From Streptococcaceae bacterium (lineage in GTDB: Bacteria > Bacillota > Bacilli > Lactobacillales > Streptococcaceae): a DNA stretch of 64,000 nt. Both the position numbers and the translations under genes were made by a program. Location of the stretch: assembly GCA_031269775.1 (NCBI GenBank), contig JAISYQ010000032.1, positions 53,450-117,449 on the forward strand. The letters are read 5' to 3'. Each line of letters begins with the position of its first letter. Within the stretch, counting starts at the first letter, position 1. Positions 19,444 through 31,138 of this stretch are shown here, piece after piece. The notes beneath the pieces were generated by a model. That model made no database searches, had not been told where the DNA came from, and was given only the letters and a program-made list of their open reading frames with translations.

Positions 19444-20016
19444 TTGGCAGAAGAAAAAGAAAAGTTACAAAAAGAAAAATCTGTTGAAGCAAGTGATGAA
19501 AAGTTAAAAGAATTTTCAGAAGAAAAATCTGTTGATGAAGAGATGACCGAAGTTGTTGAAGAGTTAGATGAGCTAGCTAAAGCGCACAAACAAACAAGTG
19601 AGTGGGAGGATAAATTTATTCGTGCACATGCCGAAATGCAGAATATTCAGCGTCGTTCAAAAGAAGAGTGCGAAAATTTGATCCGTTTTCGCTCACAAGA
19701 TTTGGCAAAGAAAATTTTGCCAGCTTTAGATAATTTAGAACGGGCCTTGGCTATAGAAGTAGCTGGTGAAGCATATGAAAGTCTGAAAAAAGGAATTTTG
19801 ATGGTTCAAGAAAGCTTGCTTCAAGCCCTTAAAGAAGAAGGTGTAGAAGAAATTGAATCTTTAGGAGTAAAGTTTGATCCAACACTTCATATGGCAGTAC
19901 AAAGCGTTAAAGCAACGGATGAGCATCCAAGAGATACGATTGTAAAAATTTTGCAAAAGGGTTATCGCCTGCAAGAAAGAGTATTACGTCCAACAATGGT
20001 CGTTGTGGCGAATTAA
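19444..20016 (+). CDS. grpE: GrpE nucleotide-exchange factor
   Basis: GrpE releases ADP from DnaK. The protein has an acidic, lysine-glutamate-rich coiled N-terminus (residues 1-60), the core [16 protein letters not shown] and [11 protein letters not shown], and the beta-domain ending [11 protein letters not shown]. The likely start is TTG at 19444, 10 bp after AAGGAGA; an upstream GTG at 19414 lies before that box. It is 190 residues long, normal for Firmicutes. It follows hrcA closely and precedes dnaK by 42 bp. Confidence 0.95.
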   Translation: MAEEKEKLQKEKSVEASDEKLKEFSEEKSVDEEMTEVVEELDELAKAHKQTSEWEDKFIRAHAEMQNIQRRSKEECENLIRFRSQDLAKKILPALDNLERALAIEVAGEAYESLKKGILMVQESLLQALKEEGVEEIESLGVKFDPTLHMAVQSVKATDEHPRDTIVKILQKGYRLQERVLRPTMVVVAN

Positions 20017-20028
20017 GTTATTTTTTAA

Positions 20029-21891
<1,863 letters not shown>

Positions 21892-21897
21892 CAAGAG

Positions 21898-21935
21898 ATT
21901 TGTCTACCTTTTTTAAAAGTAGATGGTAGGTAAAT
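21898..21935 (+). terminator. Possible hairpin terminator after dnaK
   Basis: ATTTGTCTACC and GGTAGGTAAAT can form an 11-bp stem with two G-T wobbles and a 16-nt loop, 7 bp after the dnaK stop. A weak T-rich stretch follows. It may separate dnaK from the downstream island and dnaJ. Confidence 0.4.
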
Positions 21936-22083
21936 TTTATAGTTGATGAGTTCAAATTTTACAGAAAAACAAAATTGAGTAATATTTTCCCTATTTAAGT
22001 TGCAACTATTAATTTATAGGTAAATTAATATTAATAATATTTTTTTAAAAGTTTTTTTATAAATACGGGGGGGAGGAAGAATT

Positions 22084-22780
22084 TTGAAGAATAGATTAAA
22101 AAAAATTATTTTATAACTGTTTTTAATGGTAATGTTATTTTCAACATTAGTAGTTAATGCTGTTGATTCTGTGAAACTTCCAAATCAGCCAATGGGGCTT
22201 AAAAGTTTAGAAAATACTTGTTATATGAATGCTGTACTAACAAACTCAGCTTAATAATAAAGAGTTAGTTGAATATGTATTAACAGCCCCTTAGAGTGAT
22301 ATAAATTGAACAAATCGTTTAGGATCAAGTGGGCAAATTTTTGATGCTTTTAAAAAGCTTTGTGAAGAGTGGGTTAAAAGTGCAGAAATCTCATATTTTC
22401 CTTCCGAATTTAAACAAGTTCTTGGCAAACGTAATAAAGACTTTGCTGATGATGGCCAACATGATGCACAAGAGTGTTTAAACACTCTTATTGATGCTTT
22501 AGGTAAGGATACAAACATAAGTGGAACTTCTCGAATAAAAGAACTTTTTTATGGAAGTCAAACTTCAATAAACAGATGTCCTGTTAATGGTTTTACAAGC
22601 GAAGACCTTGTTGCGATTTTTAATATGTTGCATTTGTCATTTTTTGGATCTTCTGCTTTAACACTTCAAAATATGTTTGATAAATGTTTGGCATAAGATC
22701 AATTAGATATAGAAAATGAATGGCTTTGCCTGAATTGTGGAGATTTTGTAGGCTTTATGATGGAACGCACCATTATACAA
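22084..22780 (+). pseudogene. Secreted USP-type ubiquitin-specific protease, inactivated
   Basis: USP (peptidase C19) proteases are eukaryotic deubiquitinases. After GGGGGGAGGAAG and a TTG start, the frame encodes a basic N-terminus and a hydrophobic segment (LFLMVMLFSTLVVNA) like a Sec signal peptide, interrupted by a stop at 22114. Then comes the Cys box GLKSLENTCYMNAVL with the catalytic Cys codon at 22219. After a frameshift near 22240 the frame reads NNKELVEYVL, IFDAFKKLCEEW, DGQHDAQECLNTLIDAL (the QE box, DAQE at 22463), IKELFYGSQTSINRCP, LTLQNMFDKCL, and LDIENEWLCLNCG resembling the USP zinc-finger region. Stops fall at 22292, 22307 and 22694. The His box is missing because a repeat interrupts the gene at 22783. 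The motif order is diagnostic; function is lost. Confidence 0.85.
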
Positions 22781-22782
22781 TA

Positions 22783-22940
22783 AACCTCCTCGGAAATTAA
22801 ATATATGAGAATTTCGTTTTCTTTTTCCCTGATACATTGTCAAAAAGCCTCGAAATAAAAACACGTATCTTTAAGTTTTTTTCCTTGTATCAAGAAAAAT
22901 TGAAATGAATTCTCGTTATACCTTAGTTTCAGAGGAGGTC
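22783..22940. mobile_element. Family A miniature element, copy 1
   Basis: A 158-bp imperfect palindrome flanked by TA on both sides (22781-22782, 22941-22942). Its ends are AACCTCCTCGGAAATTAA and, reverse-complemented, GACCTCCTCTGAAACTAA. Its interior (TTTTTCCTTGTATCAAG, ACACGTATCTTTAAG) matches copy 2 at 37800 in inverted orientation. TA duplication is typical of IS630/Tc1-type transposition. It truncates the USP-like gene. From 22943 to the dnaJ box I see only a short frame ending WYMQ and no gene. Confidence 0.75.
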
Positions 22941-23146
22941 TAATGAATGAAAATGAAAGAGATAATCTTGTAGCTTTTGGCTGGCATGATGAAGGTATAG
23001 CATGGTATATGCAGTAATTTTTGATTTAGGGAGTCTGTTTGTTTCTAATGAAAATAACCTCGTTTTGCGAGTGTACAATTTGGCAATTAGGTGAAAATAT
23101 AGTCGATTAATTTGAAAAATATTAAAATTTAATGGAGGAGATTTTC

Positions 23147-24298
23147 GTGGCAAGCAAGCGCGATTATTACGAAATCTTAGGTCTTTCTAAAGGATCAACA
23201 GAGCAAGAGATTAAAAAGGCTTATCGTAAATTATCGAAACAATATCATCCAGATATTAATCAAAAAGCTGGCGCTGAAGAGAAATTTAAAGAAATTTCTG
23301 AAGCTTATGAAATTTTAAGTGATCCACAAAAGCGTGCAGCCTATGATCAGTATGGCTTTGCCGGAACGGATCCTAATTATAACGGTGGAGGTTTTTCTGG
23401 TTTTAGTAGCCAAGACTTTAGTGGCTTTTCAAGTAGTGGGTTTGGTGGCTTTGAAGATATCTTTGAAAGTTTTTTTGGTGGTGGGAAACGTAGTTCTAGT
23501 TCAAATACTGCACGAGCTGGGTCAGATTTACAGTATTCTGTTAATTTAACTTTTGAAGAAGCAATTTTTGGCGTTGAAAAAGAAATTAGATATGCACGTG
23601 AAGATGAGTGTCATATGTGCCTGGGCTCAGGAGCAAAACCTGGGACAAGTCCAATAACTTGCTCAAAATGTCATGGGACAGGGCAAATCAATGTTGAGCG
23701 ACAAACACCACTTGGACGGATGGTTTCCCAACAAGTTTGTAGTGTATGTCATGGGACGGGAAAAGAGATTAAAGAAAAATGTTCTACATGTCATGGCACA
23801 GGGCATAAATCAAGACAACATAAGGTTAAGGTAAATGTCCCTGCTGGAGTTGAAAATGGACAGCAAATGCGTTTGCAAAATCAAGGAGAAGCTGGTAGTA
23901 ACGGTGGTCCTTATGGAGATTTATATGTGATTTTCCGTGTTGCTGAAAGTGATACTTTTAAGCGTGATGGCTCAGAAATTTTTTATGAATTATCGCTAAA
24001 TTTTCCTCAAGTTGCTTTGGGAGATGAAGTAGCAGTGCCAACAGTTCATGGAGATGTAAAATTAAAAATTCCTGCAGGAACACAAACGGGAACTAATTTC
24101 CGTTTGCGTGGTAAAGGCGCACCCAAATTGCGTGGTAGTGGTCATGGAGATGAACATGTGGTCGTAAAAGTTGTAACGCCAAAAAATTTGAATCAAAAAC
24201 AAAAAGAAGCATTGCGAGAGTTTGCCAAAGTTTCTGGTTATAAATATCCAAATGAAAATAAAAATGAAAGTTTTTTTGATAAATTTAAGAAAAGATAA
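23147..24298 (+). CDS. dnaJ: Co-chaperone DnaJ
   Basis: DnaJ delivers substrates to DnaK and stimulates its ATPase. The J-domain includes [18 protein letters not shown] and the HPD motif in YHPDINQK; a Gly/Phe-rich region follows (about residues 75-115); four CxxCxGxG zinc repeats are present ([32 protein letters not shown]). The start is GTG at 23147, 7 bp after GGAGGA. The protein is 383 residues, normal length. It has been separated from dnaK by a degraded island and may depend on readthrough or a local promoter. Confidence 0.97.
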   Translation: MASKRDYYEILGLSKGSTEQEIKKAYRKLSKQYHPDINQKAGAEEKFKEISEAYEILSDPQKRAAYDQYGFAGTDPNYNGGGFSGFSSQDFSGFSSSGFGGFEDIFESFFGGGKRSSSSNTARAGSDLQYSVNLTFEEAIFGVEKEIRYAREDECHMCLGSGAKPGTSPITCSKCHGTGQINVERQTPLGRMVSQQVCSVCHGTGKEIKEKCSTCHGTGHKSRQHKVKVNVPAGVENGQQMRLQNQGEAGSNGGPYGDLYVIFRVAESDTFKRDGSEIFYELSLNFPQVALGDEVAVPTVHGDVKLKIPAGTQTGTNFRLRGKGAPKLRGSGHGDEHVVVKVVTPKNLNQKQKEALREFAKVSGYKYPNENKNESFFDKFKKR

Positions 24299-24419
24299 AT
24301 TTTTAGTTTTAGGCGTATAATTTATGCTTCATAGGTGTTTTGTATTAGGTAATTTTCTTGCTTTCAATAAATTTTTTTGTTTAAATAAATTTGAAGACAA
24401 GAATTGTTTAAAATGTTTT

Positions 24420-24588
24420 TTAAGAACCTGTTAACGATTTTTAGTGAAATGAATTTTTAAGCTGTTTTTTCATAATTTGAGACAAAAAACGTAGATTTAG
24501 CGTGGTGCTAATTGAGACTTTTTGACAAAAAAGTGTGAAAAAATAGCTGAAATCATTCATCGTTTGAAGATCGTTAATAGGTTCTAAG
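24420..24588. repeat. Family B inverted-repeat element, copy 2
   Basis: A 169-bp element bounded by TTAAGAACCTGTTAACGATT and its inverse AGATCGTTAATAGGTTCTAA. It lies between dnaJ and the thrS leader. The interior phrase ACGTAGATTTAGCG recurs near 52455 (GCGTAGATTTAGTG). No coding sequence is present inside. Confidence 0.7.
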
Positions 24589-24594
24589 AGAGTC

Positions 24595-24800
24595 AAACAA
24601 AGCTGAGAGTTTGATAAAACAAGAAACAATTTACCACTTCAAATTCTGCGTAAAAAATGGCGTAGCGTCTAGCGAGCGTTATTCGTAAATAAGGAAATAG
24701 TTAGAATTAGAAAAACTATTTTAAATTTCAGGTGGAACCACGAGTGATTCGTCCTGTTGTACATTTTTAGGTGTGCAATAGACGGGTCATTTTTTAATTT
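24595..24800 (+). promoter_or_regulatory. T-box leader of thrS
   Basis: The conserved antiterminator sequence CAGGTGGAACCACG (24729-24742) is present, and its TGGA would pair with a tRNA-Thr acceptor end carrying discriminator U. It is followed by a GT-rich inverted repeat (TGTTGTACA with TGTGCAATA) and a T-run at 24790-24795, giving the terminator. Upstream, GAGAGTC and GAGAGTTTG resemble stem III sequences; the stem I specifier (an ACN codon) could not be placed with certainty. Uncharged tRNA-Thr should raise thrS expression. The 5' boundary is approximate. Confidence 0.8.
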
Positions 24801-24815
24801 TAGGAGGGGATGAAA

Positions 24816-26762
24816 ATGGCAGAGATTAAAGTTATATTTCCAGATGGTGCGGTTAAATCATTTAATAAAGGAGTAAGCGTTTTAGAGGTTGCAAAGATGA
24901 TTAGTAATTCTTTAGCAAAAAATGCATTAGCTGGAAAGTGGAATAAAGAGTTGGTTGATGTAGCTTATTCGTTGAAAGAAAACGGAAGGTTAGAGATTAT
25001 AACAGCTGAACATGAAAAAGCACTTTTTATTTTACGTCATTCCGCGGCACATTTATTTGCACATGCAGCTATGCGTTTGTTTCCAAAGATTCATTTTGGG
25101 GTTGGTCCAGCCATTGATAATGGCTTTTACTATGATACTGATAATGAGAAACATCAGATTACTGAAGAAGATTTGCCAAAAATTGAAGAAGAGATGAAAA
25201 AGCTTGTAAAGGAAAATCTTCCGATTGTTCGCAAAGAAGTTTCTTACGTTAAAGCATTAGAGATTTTTAAAAATGATCCTTATAAACTAGAGTTAATTAA
25301 TAATTTAGCTGAAAATGAGTTTTTAACAATTTATTTGCAAGGAGAGTTTTCTGATCTTTGTTGTGGTCCACATGTGCCGTCCACAGGAAGAATTCAAGTG
25401 TTTAATTTGTTAAATGTGGCAGGAGCGTATTGGCGCGGAGATGCAAATCGTCCGATGATGCAGCGGATATACGGAACAGCGTTTTTTGATAAAAAAGAGT
25501 TAAAGACATTTTTAAGAATACGTAAAGAAGCCAAAGAGCGCGATCATCGTAAATTAGGAAAAGAACTTGATTTATTTATGATTACTAAAGAGGTAGGTAG
25601 TGGTCTGCCGTTTTGGTTGCCAAATGGAGCAAGCATTCGTCGAGTGATTGAGCGCTATATTGTCGATCAAGAGTGTAAGCGTGGCTATGAGCATGTGTAT
25701 ACGCCTATAATGGCCGATGTTGGTCTGTATAAAACCTCAGGTCACTGGGATCATTACCATGATGATATGTTTCCACCGATGGATATGGGAAGTGGCGAGC
25801 AGTTAGTGTTGCGTCCGATGAATTGTCCACATCACATTCAGGTTTATAAAAATCATATTAGATCTTACCGCGAACTTCCGATTCGCATTGCTGAGCTTGG
25901 TATGCAGCATCGTTATGAAAAATCAGGTGCACTATCTGGTTTGCAGCGTGTGCGGGAGATGACGCTTAATGATGGGCATCTTTTTGTGCGAGCTGATCAA
26001 ATTAAGGATGAATTTAAACGCACATTGACTTTAATGATGGATGTATATCATGATTTTAATATTACCGACTATCGTTTTCGTTTGAGTTATCGCAATTCTG
26101 ATGATAAGAAGAATTATTACGATGATAGTGTGATGTGGGAAAATGCGCAAAAAATGCTAAAAAGCGCGATGAATGAGCTTAAGCTTACTTACTTTGAAGC
26201 AGAAGGGGAAGCGGCATTTTATGGTCCAAAATTGGATGTGCAAGTAAAAACAGCTTTAGGCAACGAAGAAACGCTGTCGACTATTCAATTAGACTTTTTA
26301 CTGCCAGAGAAATTTGATTTACACTATATTGGTAAAGACGGAAAAGAACATCGTCCAGTGATGGTTCACCGTGGAATTATATCAACGATGGAGCGTTTTG
26401 TAGCTTATTTGATTGAAGTTTATAAAGGCGCGTTTCCAACTTGGTTAGCTCCTGTGCAAGTGAGCGTGATCCCTGTTTCTAGTGAAGTGCATATGGATTA
26501 TGCATGGGAAGTTTGCAATATCCTGAAAGATTCAGGATTGCGCGTAGAAGTAGATGAGCGTAATGAAAAAATGGGTTATAAGATTCGTCAATCACAAACG
26601 AAAAAAATTCCTTACCAGCTAGTAGTAGGAGATGCGGAAATGACTGAAAAAGCAGTAAATGTTCGGCGCTATGGATCTAAAAAAACACATGTTGAAAGGC
26701 TAGAAGAATTTGTAGAAAATGTTTTAAAAGATGTGGCAAATCATTCTGTAGTAGATACATAA
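24816..26762 (+). CDS. thrS: Threonyl-tRNA synthetase
   Basis: ThrS charges tRNA-Thr and edits serine. The TGS domain (1-65), the editing domain with [10 protein letters not shown] and [10 protein letters not shown], the class II catalytic core with [17 protein letters not shown] and [11 protein letters not shown], and the anticodon-binding domain (about 540-648) are complete. The start at 24816 is preferred over ATG 24810 because the AGGAGGGG box abuts the latter. The gene is controlled by a T-box. It is monocistronic; infC does not follow. Confidence 0.97.
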   Translation: MAEIKVIFPDGAVKSFNKGVSVLEVAKMISNSLAKNALAGKWNKELVDVAYSLKENGRLEIITAEHEKALFILRHSAAHLFAHAAMRLFPKIHFGVGPAIDNGFYYDTDNEKHQITEEDLPKIEEEMKKLVKENLPIVRKEVSYVKALEIFKNDPYKLELINNLAENEFLTIYLQGEFSDLCCGPHVPSTGRIQVFNLLNVAGAYWRGDANRPMMQRIYGTAFFDKKELKTFLRIRKEAKERDHRKLGKELDLFMITKEVGSGLPFWLPNGASIRRVIERYIVDQECKRGYEHVYTPIMADVGLYKTSGHWDHYHDDMFPPMDMGSGEQLVLRPMNCPHHIQVYKNHIRSYRELPIRIAELGMQHRYEKSGALSGLQRVREMTLNDGHLFVRADQIKDEFKRTLTLMMDVYHDFNITDYRFRLSYRNSDDKKNYYDDSVMWENAQKMLKSAMNELKLTYFEAEGEAAFYGPKLDVQVKTALGNEETLSTIQLDFLLPEKFDLHYIGKDGKEHRPVMVHRGIISTMERFVAYLIEVYKGAFPTWLAPVQVSVIPVSSEVHMDYAWEVCNILKDSGLRVEVDERNEKMGYKIRQSQTKKIPYQLVVGDAEMTEKAVNVRRYGSKKTHVERLEEFVENVLKDVANHSVVDT

Positions 26763-27066
26763 ACAAACTCTAAAAATTCCTAAAAGAAAAATAGTGCGTA
26801 AGTCTATTTTAAAGTAGAACATGGCTGATTTATTTGAAAATTTAAATGTCATTATAGCGCCATGATAAATCCATTTTAGTAATTTTATTAAAGGTTATTA
26901 ATAAAGCATTTTCAAGTTTTTCATGAGTATGAGCCGAGCTTTTAACTTACGAAGAAATGCTTTAATTTTTGATCAACACATTTTAATTGGGTTTAAATTC
27001 AAAGAATAAGGTGGTAGAAATAGCATTTTTGCTCCCTTTTGAATGATCGGGTTGATCAATTTATCT
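26763..27066. other. Convergent gap between thrS and rpiA, no gene seen
   Basis: Both flanking genes point inward. The 304 bp are AT-rich with stops in all frames; a 26-codon frame starting MSRAFNLRRN near 26928 has no ribosome-binding site. Arms TAAAGCATTT and AAATGCTTTA form a distant inverted repeat. I see no clear terminator. Confidence 0.4.
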
Positions 27067-27756
27067 TTAGTTTTGAAACAGATCTATTGTTTTAGGCCCA
27101 TTTTTTGTGCCAACGATGACTTTATCTACCATATTTAAAAATAATCCGTGCTCTACAACACCGATGAGATGATCAAGCTCTTTTGCTAAAGTTACGGGCT
27201 TTGCAATCACTTTTAAATATAGATCAATAATATAATTTCCGTTATCTGTCATAAATTTTTTATGGCTGTTAATTGTACGAAATTGAGGGTTATATCCTTT
27301 ATTTTTTAAAAGGTGATATAGTTGCTTGCTGCCATATTTCACTACTTCAACAGGCAATGGACGACTCCCTAATTGTTTTATTAATTTGGATTCATCGACA
27401 ATCCAAAAATATTTTTTAGAATAACGGGCAACAATTTTTTCTAATAATAAAGCTCCACCTCCACCTTTTATTCCTTGAAAATTATCAGAAATTTCATCTG
27501 CTCCATCAATAGTTAAATCAACCCTGTCTACTTCATTAAGAGATTTTAAAGGGATGCTTAATTTTTGGGCTTGCTTACTTGTTATATTTGAAGTAGTTAT
27601 CCCAGTAATTTTTAAATTTTCTTCTTTTATTCTTCGTCCAAGTTCTTTTACCATATAAGTTGTTGTTGAACCGGTTCCAAGACCAATATTCATTCCGCTT
27701 TGAACATATTTTGCAGCTTCAAATCCTACTTGTTTTTTAAGTTCTTCTTGAGTCAA
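27067..27756 (-). CDS. rpiA: Ribose-5-phosphate isomerase A
   Basis: RpiA interconverts ribose-5-phosphate and ribulose-5-phosphate. The 229-residue protein has GLGTGSTTTYMV, TIDGADEIS and KGGGGALLLEK, carrying the catalytic Asp, Glu and Lys. It is divergent from the P-type ATPase gene downstream. The start lies in MTQEELKKQVGFEAAKYV; a weak GAGGAAAAA box precedes it. It stands alone, without other pentose-phosphate genes nearby. Confidence 0.96.
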   Translation of the reverse strand: MTQEELKKQVGFEAAKYVQSGMNIGLGTGSTTTYMVKELGRRIKEENLKITGITTSNITSKQAQKLSIPLKSLNEVDRVDLTIDGADEISDNFQGIKGGGGALLLEKIVARYSKKYFWIVDESKLIKQLGSRPLPVEVVKYGSKQLYHLLKNKGYNPQFRTINSHKKFMTDNGNYIIDLYLKVIAKPVTLAKELDHLIGVVEHGLFLNMVDKVIVGTKNGPKTIDLFQN

Positions 27757-27898
27757 TAGTTTTTCCTCATTTCTTATTTTCTTTAATTTTACATGATGAA
27801 ATGTTGTTTTGAAATAATAGATCTGTTGAACGATTTTTTTATTTTTAATTGTTATAATTAAAAATAATTAATCAGCTATACCAACAAGGAGGAAGTTG

Positions 27899-30682
27899 AT
27901 GTCTGAAGTAGTTAAGAAAAAAAATCAATTGCAAGAAGCTTTCCATGCTCAAAGTGAAGCTGCTGTTTTTACAAAAATGGCCTCTTCAGATCATGGACTA
28001 AGCACAAAAGAAGCTAATAATCGCCTTAAAGAGTATGGTCTAAACGTTTTGGATGAAGGAAAAAAAGTTTCTGTTGTTAAAAAATTCCTGAATCAATTTA
28101 AAGATTTAATGATTGTTATTTTGTTAATTTCAGCATTTTTTTCTGTTGTAATTAACGGCGGAGAAGATATTAGTGATGCTATTATTATTCTAGTTGTGGT
28201 GATGATTAATGCTGTTTTTGGCGTATTTCAAGAAAGTAAAGCAGAAACTGCTATTGATGCTTTAAAGTCGATGAGTACACCTTTAGCACGAGTTCGTCGA
28301 GACGGTAATGTTGAAGAAATTCGTTCTGAGAAGTTAGTTCCAGGAGATGTCGTGCTTTTAGAAGCAGGGGATGTCGTGCCAGCAGACATGCGTTTGTTTG
28401 AAGCAGCAAGTTTAAAAATTGAAGAGGCAGCATTAACTGGGGAATCTGTTCCTGTTGAGAAAAATATCTATCAAAAAGTAAATGTTGATGCGAGTATTGG
28501 CGATAGGTTTAATATGGCTTTTCAAAATGCTAATGTCACGTATGGTCGTGGCGTTGGTGTTGTTGTTGCAACAGGCATGAATACCGAGGTAGGAAAAATT
28601 GCTGATATGCTTGTAAATTTTGACGAAACTCAAACACCATTGAAGCAAAATTTAAATCGTCTTTCAAAAGTTTTGACGATTGCTATTTTATTGATCGCCG
28701 TTATTACGTTTTTAGTTTATTTTTTGCGTGGTGGAGAGCCTTTTAAAGGACTTATGACTTCTGTTGCTTTGGCTGTAGCAGCTATTCCTGAAGGTTTGCC
28801 TGCGATTGTAACAATTATTTTGGCATTAGGAACACAAATCTTAGCTAAACGAAATTCGATTATGCGTAAACTTTCAGCAGTAGAAACACTTGGATCAACA
28901 CAGATTATAGCCTCTGATAAAACAGGAACGTTAACAATGAATCAGATGAGAGTTGAAAAAATTTATACTAATGAAGAATTAAAAACAGCAGATGATTTCA
29001 TAGACCTTAGTGATATGACTCTTAAAGTGATGAATTATGCAAATGATACAAAGATTGCTCAAAATGGATCTTTGATTGGGGATCCAACCGAAATGGCTTT
29101 AATTCAATTTGGGATCGATCATCAGTATGATTTACCAAAGCTTTTGCAAGTAGAGCCAAGAGTAGCGGAGTTGCCTTTTGATTCAGATCGTAAATTAATG
29201 TCAACGGTTCATAAATTAGCAGATGGCAATTTTTTAGTGGCAGTCAAAGGTGCACCTGACCAATTAATCAAACGAGTAACGAAAAAATTGGTAAATTGGA
29301 AAATCACATTTTTTACCAAAAAAAATCATGAAAATATTGTAAATATTAATCACTTTTTAGCAAAAAATGCTTTGCGAGTGCTTGCTTTTGGCTATAAGAT
29401 TGTTTCCAAAATTCCTGAGCTTAAAACGAATTCTCTTGAGAGTGATCTTATTTTTGCAGGGTTAGTTGGCATGATTGATCCTGAGCGTAAAGAAGCAAAA
29501 GAAGCGGTTAGAGTAGCAAAATTAGCTGGTATTTATCCTATTATGATTACTGGAGATCATCAGGATACAGCAGAAGCGATCGCTTTACGTTTAGATATTT
29601 TAGATAAAGATTCAAAAGATACTGCAGTTTTAACAGGGTCTGAGTTAAATGAATTAACGGATGAAGAGTTTCAAAAACAGGTTAAACAGTATGCTGTTTA
29701 TGCTAGAGTCTCCCCTGATCATAAAGTACGGATTGTTAAAGCTTGGCAAAATGCAGGTAAAGTGGTGGCGATGACAGGAGATGGAGTAAATGATGCGCCG
29801 GCTTTAAAAATGTCTGATATTGGGATTGGTATGGGTATTACTGGAACAGAAGTGTCTAAAAGTGCTTCTGATATGGTGCTGGCTGATGATAATTTTGCCA
29901 CGATTATTGTAGCGATTAAAGAAGGACGCAAGATTTTTGCCAATATTCAAAAAACGATTCAGTATTTACTTTCTGCTAATATGGCAGAAGTGTTGACAAT
30001 TTTTTTAGCAACGTTATTTGGCTGGGGCGTGTTGATGCCAGTTCATTTGTTATGGATAAATTTGGTGACTGATACTTTCCCAGCGATCGCTTTAGGAGTT
30101 GAGAGTGCAGAGCCTAAAATAATGGAGCAAAAACCTAGAGGACGTGCAGCAAGTTTTTTCTCAAAAGGCGTGCTAGGTTCTATAATTTATCAAGGAATTT
30201 TACAAGGTGTTTTGACCTTAAGTGTTTACGGAGCAGCTTTAATTTTTCCAGCACATACACTGACAAATTTTAGTTATAAAGAGGCGATTTTAGCACTTAA
30301 AAATATTGGTGAAGGTGTGAATAAGTCTTTAACGCATGTAGCAGCAATTGATCAACTGCAACATGCGGATGCCTTAACAATGGCTTTTGCAACTTTGGGA
30401 TTGATTCAACTATTTCATGCTTTCAATGTCAAGTCTGTCCATCAATCTATTTTGACAGTTGGAGCTTTTTATTCTAAGACATTTAATTGGTCAATTTTAA
30501 TATCATTCTTGCTTTTGGCGCTGACAATTGTTATCCCTAGCTTTAATAAAACTTTTCATGTAGCACATTTAGATCTTTATCAGTGGGGGATAGTTTTCAT
30601 TGCGGGTCTTTTGATGATTTTAATTGTCGAAGCGGTAAAAGTAGCTCAGCGAAAAATTTTAGATTTGACGGATTTAAAATGA
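27899..30682 (+). CDS. P-type cation ATPase, Ca2+ (P2A) type
   Basis: A membrane ATPase of the SERCA-like P2A group, probably exporting Ca2+. The 927-residue protein has the actuator TGES motif (ALTGESVPVEK), PEGLPA in M4, the phosphorylation motif ASDKTGTLT, KGAPD in the nucleotide domain, GDGVNDAPALK at the hinge, and NLVTDTFPAIALG in M6, which carries the Asn/Asp typical of Ca2+ sites. ATG 27899 is chosen with AAGGAGG 5 bp upstream. The intervening TTG at 27896 is less likely. Ion specificity is inferred; Mn2+ or Na+/K+-like variants exist. Confidence 0.93.
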   Translation: MSEVVKKKNQLQEAFHAQSEAAVFTKMASSDHGLSTKEANNRLKEYGLNVLDEGKKVSVVKKFLNQFKDLMIVILLISAFFSVVINGGEDISDAIIILVVVMINAVFGVFQESKAETAIDALKSMSTPLARVRRDGNVEEIRSEKLVPGDVVLLEAGDVVPADMRLFEAASLKIEEAALTGESVPVEKNIYQKVNVDASIGDRFNMAFQNANVTYGRGVGVVVATGMNTEVGKIADMLVNFDETQTPLKQNLNRLSKVLTIAILLIAVITFLVYFLRGGEPFKGLMTSVALAVAAIPEGLPAIVTIILALGTQILAKRNSIMRKLSAVETLGSTQIIASDKTGTLTMNQMRVEKIYTNEELKTADDFIDLSDMTLKVMNYANDTKIAQNGSLIGDPTEMALIQFGIDHQYDLPKLLQVEPRVAELPFDSDRKLMSTVHKLADGNFLVAVKGAPDQLIKRVTKKLVNWKITFFTKKNHENIVNINHFLAKNALRVLAFGYKIVSKIPELKTNSLESDLIFAGLVGMIDPERKEAKEAVRVAKLAGIYPIMITGDHQDTAEAIALRLDILDKDSKDTAVLTGSELNELTDEEFQKQVKQYAVYARVSPDHKVRIVKAWQNAGKVVAMTGDGVNDAPALKMSDIGIGMGITGTEVSKSASDMVLADDNFATIIVAIKEGRKIFANIQKTIQYLLSANMAEVLTIFLATLFGWGVLMPVHLLWINLVTDTFPAIALGVESAEPKIMEQKPRGRAASFFSKGVLGSIIYQGILQGVLTLSVYGAALIFPAHTLTNFSYKEAILALKNIGEGVNKSLTHVAAIDQLQHADALTMAFATLGLIQLFHAFNVKSVHQSILTVGAFYSKTFNWSILISFLLLALTIVIPSFNKTFHVAHLDLYQWGIVFIAGLLMILIVEAVKVAQRKILDLTDLK

Positions 30683-30770
30683 TAAAAGAAAACCAAACAG
30701 ACTCTTACAAACAAATAGCTAAAGTTTTGCTTCTTGATGAAGCTTCAATAAGCAATCACATTAATGAATA
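30679..30770 (+). pseudogene. IS630-type transposase, N-terminal fragment
   Basis: Overlapping the ATPase stop, an ATG-started frame reads MIKENQTDSYKQIAKVLL and then DEASISNHINE, a helix-turn-helix like that opening IS630-family transposases. It is cut at a TA by the family A repeat starting at 30771. No further transposase sequence follows here. Assignment is by pattern only; a transposase C-terminus of the same family is found separately at 59119. Confidence 0.5.
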
Positions 30771-30830
30771 GACCTCTTCTGAAACTAGGGTATAATGAGA
30801 ATTCGTTTCAATTTTTTCTTGATATATGGT
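30771..30830. mobile_element. Family A element, copy 3 (one arm)
   Basis: Starting at a TA (30769-30770), GACCTCTTCTGAAACTAGG, TATAATGAGAATTCG and CAATTTTTTCTTGATAT match one arm of copies 1 and 2. The sequence diverges after about 60 bp and no second arm is found. It interrupts the transposase fragment. Confidence 0.65.
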
Positions 30831-30928
30831 TTACCATTTTTTTTGATTTTTACATATGTATTATTAAAAGCAATAATTCTAAATTATGAAATTTATTTTA
30901 TTTCATGTTAGAATTTAGCGAAAAGATA

Positions 30929-31120
30929 TTAGAGTCTGTTAACGATCTTAATAATTGCGAATTTTTAGGTAACTTTTTGCAGGTGTGTTAAATTTATTTT
31001 CCTTTCGTTCGTTTTTCTTTATCTGTTATTTAAAAGTATTACTTTTAGTCTAGAAATGCATAAAAATTTTTCATTAGTAAACGCAATTCATCAATAAAGA
31101 GATTGTTAACGAACTTTTAA
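30929..31120. repeat. Family B inverted-repeat element, copy 3
   Basis: The left end TTAGAGTCTGTTAACGATCT and the inverse of the right end, TTAAAAGTTCGTTAACAATC, bound about 190 bp. The inner arms ATTGCGAATT and AATTGCGTTT (inverse) also pair. The element ends 19 bp before the ldh start, so it could carry or disturb ldh promoter signals. Confidence 0.65.
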
Positions 31121-31138
31121 ATTCTAAGGAGAATGTGT

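Noticed and set aside
22946..23018. Short frame NENERDNLVAFGWHDEG after family A copy 1 as the USP His box
   Set aside because: The eukaryotic His box has G-H-Y with surrounding hydrophobics; this sequence lacks GHY, so continuity with the USP relic is not supported.
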